A DNA stretch of 64,000 bases from Moniliophthora roreri (GCA_001466705.2 LATX02000222.1:186001-250000), one strand, 5' to 3'. Shown: positions 1 to 12,481, numbered from the stretch's first letter. The notes: generated by a model from the sequence alone, not told the origin. Translations and numbers: made by a program.

Positions 1-514
1 CTCGTGCGGTGCATCCCGAAGTTTACGGAGACGTTTGGAGGAGAGTGAGATTGTCGTCGGGTCCGAAGGATCTACCCAAGCAGAAGCCTTGTGTTTTCGA
101 GCTGTTTTCTTCAAAGATTCTTTTTTAGGTACAGAAGAGGAAGATGAGGAGCCTGAATCTGATTCTGACTCTGATGCAGACGAAGAACTCGAAGAAGAGC
201 TAGCATGTTGCTCGTCACTCTGGGGTAACTCGCCATCGTCCACGAAGAAAAGCTGTAGCAGATATTTAGTAAAACTCAAGGACAAAGAGACAGATACGCA
301 CGTCCTGATCCAAGAGATTTCCAAATTCTTTCCCTCCATCACCTACAATGTCGTTTTCCTTATCTTCCAGTCCTACTGCCTTCCCACTAAACTTGGTCCC
401 AAATAGTATGCTTTCTAGCATGCGCTCTTCATCATCTTTATTGGCATCGTTGAGAGCTACGTCCTCGCCATGCTCTTGGGTCAATTTCTGTTTTTTTCGT
501 GCGTGTTTGACCAT
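1..514 (-). CDS. UTP18: U3 snoRNP component UTP18, N-terminal part (runs off window)
   Basis: Start of a gene read leftward from 514, cut by the window edge. Utp18 is a WD40 subunit of the small-subunit processome, needed in the nucleolus for 18S rRNA maturation. Exon 1 (514-302) begins MVKHARKKQKL and contains the family motif DDEERMLESILFG. A 49-nt intron (301-253) follows. Exon 2 reads LFFVDDGE, then a serine/acidic tract, a basic stretch, and AWVDPSD with KRLRKLRDAPHE, which is the conserved linker before the WD40 propeller. The propeller itself lies outside the window. The start codon is only 86 bp from the divergent CCZ1 start, so the two genes must share a promoter. Identity is inferred from the motif series and no search was run. 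Confidence 0.85.
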
Positions 515-600
515 TGTGAGTGGGAAGGTACGTCGGCGCCAAAACTTTTTTGTCATGCACGTGGACTCGCTTCCGACTGTCACGACGGTGACGAACGGAC
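515..600. promoter_or_regulatory. 86-bp shared divergent promoter UTP18/CCZ1
   Basis: The only DNA between the two divergent start codons. It must hold both core promoters and both 5' leaders, unless transcription starts inside the opposite gene. I see no TATA box. Confidence 0.5.
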
Positions 601-2913
601 ATGGCGAGACTGCCTCCCAATCTCTCATATCTCACGATATATAACCCGACATTGTCTCCTACTGGACCGGTTTCTGAAGATGACGAAGATGCTGAAGAAC
701 AAGCTCAAATTCTGTTCTATACCTCGAAGGAAAGAGCAGTGTCGAAGGATACCATGCTTAGACAGATCGGTCTAGCGAAAGCACTGGGAAACTTTTCAGA
801 GTACGTCTTGAACTATTCCTTTTTGGACAAGTCTAAAACCAGAATACTAGGATGTTCAGTGGTGGGGAGTCTTGCGATAGTATACATTCCCAGACTAGGA
901 GAATGATCATGTTATGCCCGGAACCCGATTTTTGGATACACGCAGTGCGTTCAGTCCTTCATCTGAAGGGATGGCAAATTTGATTCAGTAGGGTGATTTA
1001 GGGTGTTGAACTCGCAAAGACTCCTCGAATGCCGATCAAACCCAAAGGGAAAGGCAAGGAGAAGGAACCGGCAGTGGGTTACGACTACAGTGATGCATCT
1101 GTTCACGACTTGGCCTTGAAGGTAGATATAGTGAAAGGTTACGAACGTTTCAAGGTGCGCACTAGCATGATATTCATTGCAGCTGATCGCTCACAGTCGG
1201 CAACGGCAGCTAACACATGGATCATTTACCTCAATTTTGTCAACGCAAGGACGGACAGCGCTAGAACTGCAATTGGAGCGATTTTTCACGCCTTGGGCCT
1301 GGTCATGGGACTTGGAAGACGGATATGAATTTGGAGAACATTTAGGTGAACATTTTTCCATCTAGTATCCCCCTAAGTCTTACACGTTGATGTTAGGTGT
1401 GGCATTACACCCCAAGCATACTGCGTTATCCCCATTATTAGAGGAATTCTCATCTAATATCCCTGTTAACGCCGCCCCAATCTTTTTGACAAGCAGGCAC
1501 ATTATACCCTCTAGACGTTACACCAACGGACGGTTACCTCATTCACTATCGCGACATCTTCTCTCCTTAGTACCACCTTCCTCAGAGTCATCCGAACCTC
1601 GTCTTCCAGCTGATCCAGAAGGTACTTTACGTCGCAAGCAACCCATAGACTCTGGCAACTCAAAGGGCACAGCAATCAGGAAAGACGCGGACCCCACCCA
1701 GAATAATCACACTTTTATAGGAATTCCTACGGGGAACTTGAACATGAACATTAACATGAAGTGGGGGTGGCCTGGTTACCTTACCTTTGGAAAGTCGTCC
1801 CAGGCACGACCCACCGCTTCACCCGCCCTATCTGGTCAAGAGCAAAAAGACGACCAGAAGCCGGAAACCGAGAGGACGGACGAGAAGGCTAATGTAGCCA
1901 GTCACCCTGTAGAAGCAGAAGTGGACAAAGGTGCTCTTGATGATGCGGTGCCATCAAATAAGGTCTACATTGGAGATCAGGCTTCTGTTGAAGGAGAAAA
2001 AGAAGTATCGATCTTGGATTCGCCCGCGACTGTTACCATATCCGAGCTGGATAAGGAGAGTTCCAGTGACTCAGAGGCGATACAGGATCTCGTCGACAGT
2101 AGCCTCGAAGATGTGCAGAAAGAGGGCGAGTCTTCAACGTCGGCCGCGTCGTCAGAGACTACATCCTCACCTCCACTTCCACCGAGACAATTCTCTTCAA
2201 TATCTGTGCACATTGCGGACCCTGATAATCCACTCCTTACTCGGCGTAGAAAGGTCTATTATTTGAGCGTAAGTCTACGGCCTGAAGTGAAATGGACCTT
2301 TCATTGACTCCCCTTTCTTTAGCAAGGCGCCAGATTGATCGCACTGGTCAGCTTAGACGATGAGATAGCTGGACAAATGACTGGAGACCCGTCACTGTCA
2401 GAATCCTTGTCCATGCAAACAGACAGTTTATTAAAAGAAATTGAACAAGCTTTGGATGAAAATTCTCCTCGAAGGTACGTCAACTTTGCCATCATGTTTC
2501 AATGTTGCTGATACAGTCGTTTCTAGTGCTTCGCCAGATTCTAGTACACCTGTTGCGAAGCTTTTACAGCAGAAGGATCGATACATTATGGCAATGCCCC
2601 ATTTCACTGTCACCGAGTCGGACAAATTCGCTTCAAAGTCACAGCATTTGTATAACGCGCAAGAACTTCTAGAGAAGTCAGTTTGTTGCCAATACACTTT
2701 TTCATTCTGCTAAGTTTGTCGTGTAACAGCGATTTAGATGTCAAGGAGGTGTTCTCTCGTGGTCAGAATCCTCAGCATTGGCATGTGGGTCGGAAGTTTG
2801 GGTCGAACGGGGAGGTGTACATGGAAGTTTTCAATAAGGAATCGAGTTTGACGGATGTGGACAACGGTTTGGCTGGATTAGTTAGACGTATGGATGGTTT
2901 CTCCGACATGTAA
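601..2913 (+). CDS. CCZ1: Vacuolar fusion protein CCZ1 (Mon1-Ccz1 Rab7 GEF subunit)
   Basis: Ccz1 pairs with Mon1 as the guanine-exchange factor for Rab7/Ypt7 on late endosomes and the vacuole. Exons: 601-800, 851-944, 1002-1154, 1210-1345, 1397-2268, 2323-2474, 2527-2676, 2730-2913; 646 aa. The N-terminal longin region shows ILFYTSKERAVSKDTMLRQ and PEPDFWIHA. The middle has LTHGSFTSILST and LELQLERFFTPWAWSWDLE, the most conserved CCZ1 segment. A long acidic, low-complexity insert follows (about residues 200-470). A later part reads VFSRGQNPQHWHV and EVYMEVF. All introns are 50-57 nt GT-AG. An alternative 3' end extends to 3285 (see findings). Diverges from UTP18 and converges on the TFIIIC gene. 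Confidence 0.85.
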
Positions 2914-3313
2914 TCAAGGTATTCCCCCCAGACTATACCAGTGCTGCCGGATCGTCGCCGTTTAGATTGGACTAGGATTCGCTCCTTAGTTAAATCAACG
3001 ATGCAAGCTGCGTGCATTTGGGACGATTCAAATTCAACAATTGTTCGGCCTGAAATCATTTGTGGTCGGTGCTTACACCAACCTCTAAGGTGCGTCAGCT
3101 GTGCTTCCTCGACCTAAGATTCATTTCATGTGATAAAGCAATACCCCGATCTAGATGATGCGTCTGAGTCTAAGCGACGAATCAAGGAATTGATAAATAA
3201 CATGCAGGACGTGACTCTGAAACCATCTTGGACGATACATACAGGATTGCTTATAGTAACGATGGGAACTTTGTCCCCTCCATGAAGTGCCTTGAATTTT
3301 CTCTTGCCCATCG

Positions 3314-6300
3314 TCAGAGAACAGTAACGAAAGCGTTCCCACAAAATAGACACCGTTGCACTGCTTCCAACAATTCCTCAACGAACCATCCGCGTAGACC
3401 CTCGGGTAACGAACTCTTCGCTGCGTTGTTGCGACTTGATCCCGGTAGGAATGCCTTTCTTGTACAGCCAATACACGTTCGAACGTCAGGCGTGGTCAAG
3501 ATAAACGTCGTAATCGAGCATCGGGCTAAAATGAAATGTTGGCAAGAGTTTGTGAAATATTAAATCAATAAACCTACACCAAATATGCTTGTTAGGGCAT
3601 TCAGCAGTGATGATGTTTGTTAGAGGAATAGCCTTGTTACAAGCGGGACAGCGCTCATCAAGATGATCCCAGGTAGAAGCTTGCTGTTCAGGAGGAAACA
3701 TGGCATGGACAATTCCCGATAACCGTTCGCCTTCCTTTGCAAGATCAGCGGGTGAACCTTGGAGGACAGACTGGACCACCATCCTCAAGACGAATGGTAC
3801 GTCTTCAACTGCAGCACAGATTCAGCTTGATCCCAGTACAAACGACAGATACACTCACGCGTGAATGCAGAAGAGATAGCTCCTAAATGTTTCAGTATGG
3901 AACGCAAATTACGGTGAGATATAGTGGTCAGCAGTGTTTGTGCTACATGGCCGTATTCCGATCTCTTTTTAGGATCTCCGGTCATTTTCTGGGATCATCA
4001 TAAGTACACTAGATGCTAAAGTTATGCCAAGCTCAGACACGCACCCAGGCATAGTCAGCCAATAAGAGACGCATCCTCATGGACAGTAGAGCATCCCAAC
4101 CAGAAAGATGTCTCAACAGACTTCCTCTCATATCTGCTCGGAATTCAGGTGACATCTGCCCGTCCCATTCAGGAAAAACGACATCCAGCACCGCAGTATC
4201 CATCTCTTTGATGCTCAAAATAGCCAGAAGCTGTGTATGGATGCGTTCAAGTAGAGGTCCTGACCGCATATGGAATAGGATCGAGCGAAGAATGTTTAGC
4301 GGAGCGAGGCCCCTCGCTGCGAATTCAAGATTGTTTTGAGTCACAAGGCACACACAATGCTAGTCAGCTCACCTGTACGACATGCCAGTAACGCCTCGAC
4401 CGCATGTATGAGAAAGGCATCATCGGTCAAGTCATCCCACAGCCGAGCTACGACAAACATGCTGTTGTGCTTTGCATCATGCTTATAACTGAAATCCGTC
4501 GGTCTCGAAGCTCTGGTGACCATGGCTTAGGTCAGTGAAAGTAGCATGATGTATACCTAAACGACTTACTCGTGGATCCATGCGACAACCCCACTTTCAT
4601 CGTGAAGTCCCATAGCACACATTCGGTTCACATCTCGAAACCCAATCTCTTTCTCCCTCTCTTTCTCTTTCTCCTTGCTCCCTTCATTTTCCCTCTCCTT
4701 CTCTTGTTTACGTAGAGTCATGAGCTCGACCCTCTCAAACACCTCCCTCGCGCTCCTCGTAATCTGCAGAGTACTAAATTCACCGTCGATCTGGAGCTCC
4801 GGACTGGTTGAGAAAGATCTGAGTACATGGTAAGACCCATCGAGTAAGCACAGGAGTAGCGAATCTCGTGCGGCGATGTATTGCAAGCCAGTGACGGGAT
4901 GTACCGAAGACGATGTGGCATGTATTCTGGGGGCTTTCAGGAGGAACTGACGGCTACCGCCCCAGTGTTCAGTCGAAGACGCTGGTGCGGACCACAATCT
5001 GACCAAGCCTGGCGTGTTGTAGACCAACACAGGCTGTTTATGTTTATGAGCTAAAGGTAAAGTTGAACAGAAATCGAGCCACACGTACACTTCTGTCCGG
5101 CGGATGAATCCATTTGAGGGCAGTTATGCCAGCTGCATTGGTGGCAATAACGAGTCCCTTCATATGCTCGAATGTTGTTTGAATGTGAAAGTTAAGTCCG
5201 AACAGGGTACGAGGTGCCTCAGCTTCACCTTGTTGAATGGTCTGCCTAACGTTGACCAGTCCTATCCTCCCAGCCGATGTAGCATACGCGACGGTTCCTT
5301 CGCCTGGGGTACCGGTCTAAGAATTAATCTTTCAATAGCTAACTCCAAACTCACAAATGCCAGGCTCAACGAGAATCCAAGTGGAAAAAGCCACGTGTGT
5401 AATCCATTGACTGGATACCTTGACGGTGCCTAGAATGTTTACTGTGGCCTTCTTCGCATCAAACCTATAGATTTCAAAATGAGCATGGTGGTGATTGAGT
5501 GACTGAAAAAACACACCTGAAGAACAACAATGATCCTGCTCGCGTTCCGGCGACCAAAAGGGATGTATCGATATTTGGGGTAGGTTGAAGGGCGAAGTCT
5601 GCCGGGGAAGACCAAGTAATAGCTGTATGACCACATCTTCATAACTTTGCTTTCGTAGAGAAAGGTAGGAGACCCACATATGATTTGAGCACAGAGCGTC
5701 TGTGTAGTGGTCGCTCGCGAAGGATCCGGCGCATAGATACTCAGAAGGATAGGTGTGACATCGACGACCTTTCCAGGACAATTAGAAAGCGCGAGTTTAC
5801 CACAAATTCGGTGCTCACTTTGATCCATTCGCCTTTCAATGCATTCCTAGTAGCCATCCAGATACTCAAGTCCATGTTGGAAGTTAACAATGCCATGACA
5901 CAGCTAGAGTATTCCCCGTGAACATAGGTACATTGAAAACGAGGTCCAAGCATTACCCATTGTCAAAACCAAGACCACTTGGCGAGAAACAGATCGTCCA
6001 GATGGAAGGATCAATCGAGCCTAGCGAAACTGCGCTCCATTCTAGACCGACAACCTTATTCACTACTCAATCCATAGTAAGAAGAGAATGACACGGCAAT
6101 AGCTTACCTGGAGAATATTCAGGCCATTTGATTGCAGAAGGAGCTTTTGGATCGAATTGAATCATGGTTCTGAACCAGTTAAGAGTCAAGTTCGGTGCGA
6201 TGTCGGTATCCTGGCTTGAGCTTAATGTTGCTCCTCGTAAAGACGATGGGAGTACTGATTGGGAGTCTAGATTAATCCCTGGTTCAGCTGTCTGGAGAGA

Positions 6301-6471
6301 TTGTTTTCAGCATCCTATCGAGCCTAAGTAACGACAGCTGACCATGATATAGACAGCACTTTTCGTCACAAAACATGCCTGACCATCTGGGGACCAATGA
6401 AAACTGTTGGGCGATAGAGAAGACACAACCGTGGGTATGTTAATGCAAGAATAAAAAGCCGGATATCCCAT
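3314..6471 (-). CDS. TFIIIC subunit with delta N-terminal WD region and C-terminal zinc finger (GTF3C4/Sfc9-like)
   Basis: Predicted subunit of TFIIIC, which binds internal A/B boxes of tRNA genes and recruits TFIIIB for Pol III. Fourteen exons: 6471-6343, 6291-6108, 6062-5957, 5903-5819, 5768-5678, 5622-5517, 5464-5355, 5303-5091, 5050-4570, 4512-4373, 4316-4045, 3988-3859, 3808-3578, 3525-3314; 829 aa. The N-terminal half is WD-like: NSFHWSPDGQACFVTKSAVYIM, NKVVGLEWS, TSNMDLSIW, SLLVAGTRAGSLLFFR, WITHVAFS. A lysine/glutamate-rich charged run lies around residue 430. The C-terminus carries two zinc-binding parts, CPACNKAIP…AECPNKHIW and CIGCTRKAFL…RCLFCGNAF, matching the TFIIIC-type zinc finger. 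Intron 8 is only 40 nt. The exact yeast counterpart is not certain. Confidence 0.82.
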
Positions 6472-6671
6472 TTTTGTTGTCGAGAAATGGATATTATAGA
6501 TTGACTCTGAGGCATGCCGCGTCCAAGTTGTCACGCGACTTGTGCGCTAAACCAAACCTTGCTTCACAGCCACCATCACCCCGGCCAGAGGTCCATTCTA
6601 ACCTCAGTACCACACTCTTTCTTCAGCTCGCTCATCGCTATCACTCAAATACGGTCTTTACATTACGCGGA
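6472..6671. promoter_or_regulatory. 200-bp divergent promoter TFIIIC subunit/BTB gene
   Basis: Lies between the TFIIIC start (6471, minus) and the preferred BTB start (6672, plus). An in-frame upstream ATG at 6474 would make the BTB leader abut the TFIIIC start codon, so I treat it as 5' UTR. Confidence 0.4.
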
Positions 6672-8489
6672 ATGGCCAAGTCTCCGAGGTCAAAGTCAAC
6701 GCCAGGCAAAAGCCGCCTCTCAAGCTCATTATCTAACCCCGATGTTTCAACCCCGAACTCTTTTTCCTACCCTTCTGGCTTCTATAATACGGGTGCTGCT
6801 CTCAGTACTTCTAATTGTGCCTCAGTATCATGCTTGAAATCCCCAGGTTCGGGCAGAAAAATCTTGACTTTCAAGTGTGACTTGGACTCCGAGTCCCCTG
6901 CTTTATCCTCGCCTTCTACATCCAAACACCAGCACGCCCTATCTGTAGTCACGCATTGCTACGATGAAAACGAAAATCAAGCCATATTGACTCCAACAAT
7001 TGTTGGCTTGGCGGATAATGGGCTTGATCACGACGCAGCTCGCTTAGCGTTTTCCGACAATATCGTTCCATCTAGCTTCTCCTTAGAAACGCCCGTACGC
7101 CTTTCTTCAACTCTACAAGAACAACCAACGTCTCATATTCCCGAATCGCGATCGGCCAGCCCGAGTTCTCACTATTCCACTACCACTCCCTTCATCTCAC
7201 ACTCCGGCTCATTCTATAAGCGCACAGAAGCCACCGCATCTCGTTATCTTTCTCTCACACCGTGCAGTGAACTTTGGTTCAAAGACGGCAACATCGTGCT
7301 GATTGCTGAAGGTTTTGCTTTCAAAGTCCATCGCGGATTGCTAGAAAGACATTCGGAATTTTTCGAGAGTTTATTTAGTGTTCCCCAGCCGCGTAATGCA
7401 ATGGACATGGATTTGGACATAGATATGGACTCAGATCTTGGGGTATTCGAAGGTTCTCAGACCGTCGAGATGCACGACCGAGCAGAGGATGTTTATCACT
7501 TTTTGAAAGCGCTATACGACGGGTTGTGAGTTGTTTTACAGGTATTCAAATTCTGAACCTAATGAAACGACCTAAACAGGTACCTAGTTCACCGACCCCA
7601 TAGACCTCGCTCAACTCAGTTTCCATCCCTCGTGGGTGTACTGCGTCTCTCTGCAAAGTATTTTGTATCAAGCCTCAGGGAGCTATGCCTTGAAAGGTTG
7701 GCATTCGATTGGCCGACTACGCTGAGCGGATGGGATGTCAGAGAGGCGGAGTCGACCGACGAGAAGGGCGTCTATATCCCGCGTGAATTCAGTGCTCATC
7801 CGGTGTTGGTTATCGAGTTGGCGAAAGAGCTGGGGTTGATGGAATGTTTGCCAAGCGCGCTTTACGATTTGTCACGGTACGGGCCCAGTAAGATCTTCGT
7901 CGGAGCACCTGGCTTGAAAGACGTTTTGGGCAAGGAGAAGACCACAATGGATTCGGCTGTTGGTTCTAGCTCACCTGATGAACATTCCGCTTCCACTTCT
8001 CAAGATGACGGAGTACCGTTCGTCAGACTCTCGCAGGACTTGCTCTTACGCACGCTTCGCGGGAGGGAACGGGCTCAAAGGTTCATGCACAAGTTTGTCA
8101 TGACTCGGATACTCAATCGACCGCCGTCCAGAGACTGCTTTCTTCGGTCGGATCCACCGATAGACGGTATCGTCAGCCGAGGGTGTCACGAGTCCTTTTA
8201 CTACATCACGCTCAACGTATTGAGAGCCGTTGGAGGTATCGCGTGCGGCAGAGACGCTGATCCGTTGTTCACGCTTCTACAGGCTGTCGAGATGCTTTCA
8301 AGGATGGATTTTGTCGACGGCGGAGAAAATACCGAGGATCACGGAAGGAAACGTGGTCTGAAGATTTGTGGGGCTTGTAAGGTGGATTTTGCGGACGAGT
8401 GTTATAGGGCACGGAGGGCGGTCTGGCGGGAATTACCAAAATGGTTCGGGTTGGAGGACGTAGTGGGTAGTGATTGGGGGCAGAAATGA
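6672..8489 (+). CDS. BTB/POZ domain protein
   Basis: Two exons, 6672-7525 and 7580-8489; 587 aa. The first ~200 residues are serine/proline-rich and probably disordered. A BTB/POZ fold follows: SELWFKDGNIVLIAEGFAF, then KVHRGLLERHSEFFESLF, then DRAEDVYHFLKALYDG. After the 54-nt intron come the helical part (LRLSAKYFVSSLRELCLERL) and a C-terminal region ending with a possible metal site (CGACKVDF, plus a downstream Cys). Agaricomycetes have many such BTB proteins. Most are uncharacterised and may act as Cullin-3 adaptors or in transcription. The substrate cannot be told. The start at MAKSPRS was preferred over an in-frame ATG at 6474 because the latter leaves almost no promoter. Confidence 0.75.
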
Positions 8490-8930
8490 TGCAAAGACTT
8501 GGGGAAATGTACTTTTTACCGCGGGGTTTCAATAATACCAATTGAAGCTCCATCATAGGCAAAGAGCCGTCCACTTCACCAAGACCAGAGTGCCGCTGTA
8601 TGTAGGTATTCCCCGTATGGAATATCAATCATGTACTTCGAGATCCGGATGCTGCCGTTTCAATCTGTCTTTGCAAGCCTGCAGCGACGACGACGTCCAT
8701 TTTTTATGTCATCGATGAGCGACCAAGATTAACAGAGCTTGAAATTCCTGATGATTCGTATTCGTTCATGACTGACGCTGAATACCCTATGATGAAAACA
8801 TACGGAAGAGTGAACACAAGATACGCCTGTTGTCGCCGCGGAATTTCGAGGAATTGGACGTAAGCGCCCTACAAGCGCCCTTTTTATAAGTTCTCTCCGA
8901 CCAATTACGACATTGGCATCCACCTTCATC
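8490..8930. other. Intergenic, 441 bp
   Basis: 3' flank of the BTB gene and 5' flank of the next plus-strand gene. No ORF with recognisable content, no repeat. A motif tttttataag at about 8880-8889 lies some 45 bp before the next ATG and could be a weak TATA element. Confidence 0.4.
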
Positions 8931-11816
8931 ATGGCTTCCCCATCGACGTCGACATTGCCCGCATCGCCCCGACGTCGTCTGTCGTCGCGTAGAGGCTCAA
9001 TAAGTGCCTTTGATCCCTTTGCAAAGCATGCGGAAATCAACCAGAAGCCCGAGAGATCCTCGTTCAGTACTCTCACCATCGTCCGTGTTCCTCCGCAACA
9101 GCCAGAACAGTTTTCGCTGCATGATCCACCGCCAGCAGGTCAGAGGAAGCCTCATCATCAGCACCATAACTTTCATCACAATCATCGTCGCACGGGGAGT
9201 GGAGGAAACAGTGGATCGCCAGGCACAGGGGGGACTCGTTTGAGCTTCGCCTTTTCTTCATTTGCCCCTCCCGGGAAAGCAGCAGCACAAGCTAATAGCG
9301 GACCAGATCGCTCTTCATCGCCGACTAGATCACCTTCTTCATCTCCCAGACTGCGACCATCATCGCCTCGTTCGCTATCGCATGGCCACGGATCAGGGTC
9401 AGCCAAACCCCGGCTCACCCCAGATCAATTGTACGAAGTCGCCCATCGCGCTACGAACCCCAGTCTTCTCCCCTCCAATTCAGAAAAAGGGCGCGGAGGA
9501 GCTCACGATCGAAGCCAGTCGCAACCTGCGACGTTCACGCCATTGCCTCCTGCTGTCTATCTGCCTTTCGTCGACAGGCCTGGTGAAGTGACAGCGCTCA
9601 TTTCCTCACCACCAACTAAAAAACTCTTTGCTCTCCTCAGCCAGACCTTCCCAAAACATTCCCAACAGCCGACATCTTCACCATCGTCTCCACCTCCTAC
9701 ATTCTCAGCTCCCATCACCGCATCAGGTGAACTTTCGCCCACGGTCTCACTTCGCGCGTTACCCAGAGAGGCCGCCTCAATAGACATTACTGAAATTCCG
9801 TCAGATCCCACAAAATGGTCTTACACACAACTCGTCGCGTTCATGACCCAAACTACACGTACAAGTGCACCTGACGCCCTCTGGGTCGCTCTTTTACGTA
9901 AATGTGTTTTGGGCAGGTCTGAATTAATTTGGGAACGTGTCAAAGGCGCTCTTGGTGTACCGCCAGAACTGGATATCGATTTGGATATTGAGTTTGATGG
10001 GGGCGGTGGAGATGTCTTTGACTCTAGCTCGGAGAGCGATGCAGAGGAGCCTGTGGATAGTGGTGCCAGCAGCTCGAGCGGACCAAACACAGATGACATG
10101 GAGGATGCAGGTATGAAAGCGAAAGGCCATTGGGCTGGCTGGGACGCTACTATGGACAGCCCAGAGTTTGAGAAGAAGCAGTCGCAGGTAATAGCTGCTC
10201 AGTATGGCAAGGCTCAGCGGAACGAGTTTAGAGCTCGTATCGACGCGGCATTGAATGATTCTATCATTGATTCTGCCAGCATTAGTAACAGAACCACAGA
10301 AAATCTCGTGGAACGTTCCGATTCAAATCAACTTTCAGGTCAGACCACGCTTTCACCCACTCCTCGCGTGAGCTCTCCTGGGCAGAAACCACAACTTCCA
10401 CCGATTGTTGCACAGCACGTTCAAGACAGCGATGCCCACGAAACGCCAACAGAAATTAGTGCAGCGATACCCAAAATTGTTCAAGAAGTACCAACTCCTG
10501 CTGCATCACAAGATCAATTCGATGTCGCGGCGCCTATTCCGATTCCAGGGGCGGATCTTAGTGCACCCAAATCTTCCTCTACAGATCCAAGGAAAAAGAA
10601 GAAGCACCATAAGTCTTCCGGGTCCCTTTCGAATTCGCTTCACAGCTTGAATTCGTCGTGGCTCGGCGGCTCAATCTCCCTGTCCAGTCCAGTATCAGGT
10701 CCGGAAGATACAGTGTGGCCTTCGTCTACCTCTGCAGACTTTGGTGCTAGTCCGTGCGACTTTGGACTTAATCCATTCCCTGGTGACTTTGAGGCCAGTG
10801 GTAGTCCATATATAGGTCCTACGGAGGGTGGCGAGTTGCTTTCAATTGAGCCGCTTTTGTCGCCTTCTCAGTCTGCACAGCTGACATCGCCAGGCCTTAA
10901 CCCACCACCATTGTCATTGCCTGCTTCTTTGTCGTTTGGTGCTGATGATGGTTCCGCGGGTGATGGTGGAGCAGGGCACGGTCTAGGCGATATCATAGAA
11001 GGTGAGGAGGAGGAAGAGGAAGAGGAAGAGGAAGAGGAAAATAATGATGCCGATAATAAGCAACCCGAAGGGAAGCAGTCTCCTAACGAAGATTCACCCA
11101 AGTCAGCCGGGAAGGGAAATGCTTTAGCCATCGATCCGAGCCAAATTCAAGGCCTGCGTATTTCACTTTCCTCTCAACCTTCCTCTCCTGCCATGAGTCC
11201 GGGTATAAGTCCGAATCTATCTCGAGTGTTCTGGGCTGGAAACGGCAGCAATAACAATAGCGAGGCCAACTCACCGACGGTACCCAACCGACCCATTAGC
11301 TGGGGCTCTGGAGCTGCATCGCGGCCTTCCTCCAGGAGGAGTAGTTTTGGCTATTCTCCCGGGTTAACGCGAACAGGATCTACTGGTAGTCTGACGGGAA
11401 TGGCTATGCAATTGAGCGGTAGCTATTCCGAGGATGAGGGGAGTGGAAACGGGGGGTATCGTTACGATCCGGTCGGTGATCGTGCCCCCGGCAATCCGTT
11501 ATTCCCAAGTAACTTTGCGAGGTTGGCTACGGGACCTACTTTGGTCGCCAAGTGAGTGTCGTATCCCAAGTTATATATTCGACTTTAACGCTATCTCAAT
11601 AGCAATCCATCCCTTCGTGCACGGGGTCTGCCACCTCAACCTTGGTACTCTCACCAGCAAAAATTTTCGTCAGGCTTGTGGAATTTGAGAGGTGGTCGGT
11701 TTGATAGGCGCGGTAGCTTTGGTGCGTCGTCTGTGGCCTCTGATTACGCTGTCACTCTCGCCAGTGAGAGCGTAGCAAGTGGAGGAGCCAATGTGGGGGC
11801 TAGCGATGCACACTAG
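8931..11816 (+). CDS. Large low-complexity hypothetical protein
   Basis: Two exons, 8931-11551 and 11603-11816; 944 aa. The ATG at 8931 is used; an upstream in-frame TTG at 8913 is not a start. Most of the protein is Ser/Pro-rich with phospho-site-like SP/SSP repeats and a His-rich stretch near residue 75 (alternating H, N and Q). One compact, probably folded segment is at about residues 285-350 (PTKWSYTQLVAFMTQTT, then ALWVALLRKCVLGRSELIW, WERVKGALGVPPEL). A glutamate run of about 12 residues is encoded by a GAG/GAA repeat. A basic patch KKKKHHK precedes WLGGSISLSS. No signal peptide or transmembrane helix. I do not recognise a family. The composition suggests a regulatory or scaffold protein. 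Confidence 0.7.
11004..11039 (+). repeat. GAG/GAA coding microsatellite (poly-Glu)
   Basis: Near-perfect gaggaa hexamer repeat inside the 944-aa protein gene. It encodes an uninterrupted acidic run and is likely length-variable between strains. Confidence 0.8.
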
Positions 11817-12310
11817 GGACCTATGAGTCTCGCCGATGGTACATGGACATTTTAATTTTCCTAGGATTTGAGATTATCTCTTTGGGGTTGAAAATACACG
11901 CGAATCTTCACAATCTAAAGGACCGCAGACAGGATTCATACTTACACCATTTTGATTCACCCTTCTTCCCTTGGTTCCACTCATTGATACTGCGTTTACT
12001 GCTGTCGCTTAAAAGACGTAAGTTATTAGTAGGACATTTGGATGTTGTATGTATGTACATAGGCAGGTTCTGAAAAGAGGATGTACGAATTTGGATCTCC
12101 GAGTAAATCCGAAGCCCATTACTGTTTCCACGCTCGAGCTTCTCAACTCGCCTGTCATCTTCAACCCTGAGGCTAGCAGCAAAGTTTGACATCGACATTG
12201 AACGTGGAACATTCTTCTAGGCCCCTATGATCATAATCCAGATGCTTGTTCACTCGAGAACCCTGATCGCACTTCGGCTAGTTGGCGTGGATCCACACCG
12301 CGTCCAATAT
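11817..12310. other. Intergenic, no gene seen
   Basis: Downstream flank of the low-complexity protein gene. Short ORFs on both strands lack recognisable motifs and credible start context. Confidence 0.5.
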
Positions 12311-12312
12311 TA

Positions 12313-12477
12313 CAGTCTAACCTCTTATAACCCATAGCAGTTGGTTCATGCTCAAAACCATGGGTTATTGAAGGTTATGGGGTTTCCCCTGCCAAACCAG
12401 GTGGGATTCTGGCAAAAAATCTATGGGTTATAAGAGGTTATGGGTTTATAGGGTATGGGTTAAGAGAAGTTATACTG
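12313..12477. mobile_element. Tc1/mariner-type MITE, 165 bp, TA target-site duplication
   Basis: Non-coding element with terminal inverted repeats. The left end begins CAGTCTAACCTCTTATAACC and the right end is ...GGTTAAGAGAAGTTATACTG. The outer ~24 bp match as inverted copies at about 80 percent or better. A second, internal perfect inverted pair of 20 bp exists (12318-12337 versus 12421-12440). The element is flanked on both sides by TA (12311-12312 and 12478-12479), the Tc1/mariner/pogo duplication. The CAGT start and AACCTC core are typical of such ends. No transposase is present, so it would depend on one elsewhere. Confidence 0.7.
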
Positions 12478-12481
12478 TAAT

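Noticed and set aside
8913..8930. Six-codon upstream extension of the 944-aa protein (MASTFI...)
   Set aside because: The first codon is TTG, not ATG. The ATG at 8931 is the credible start.
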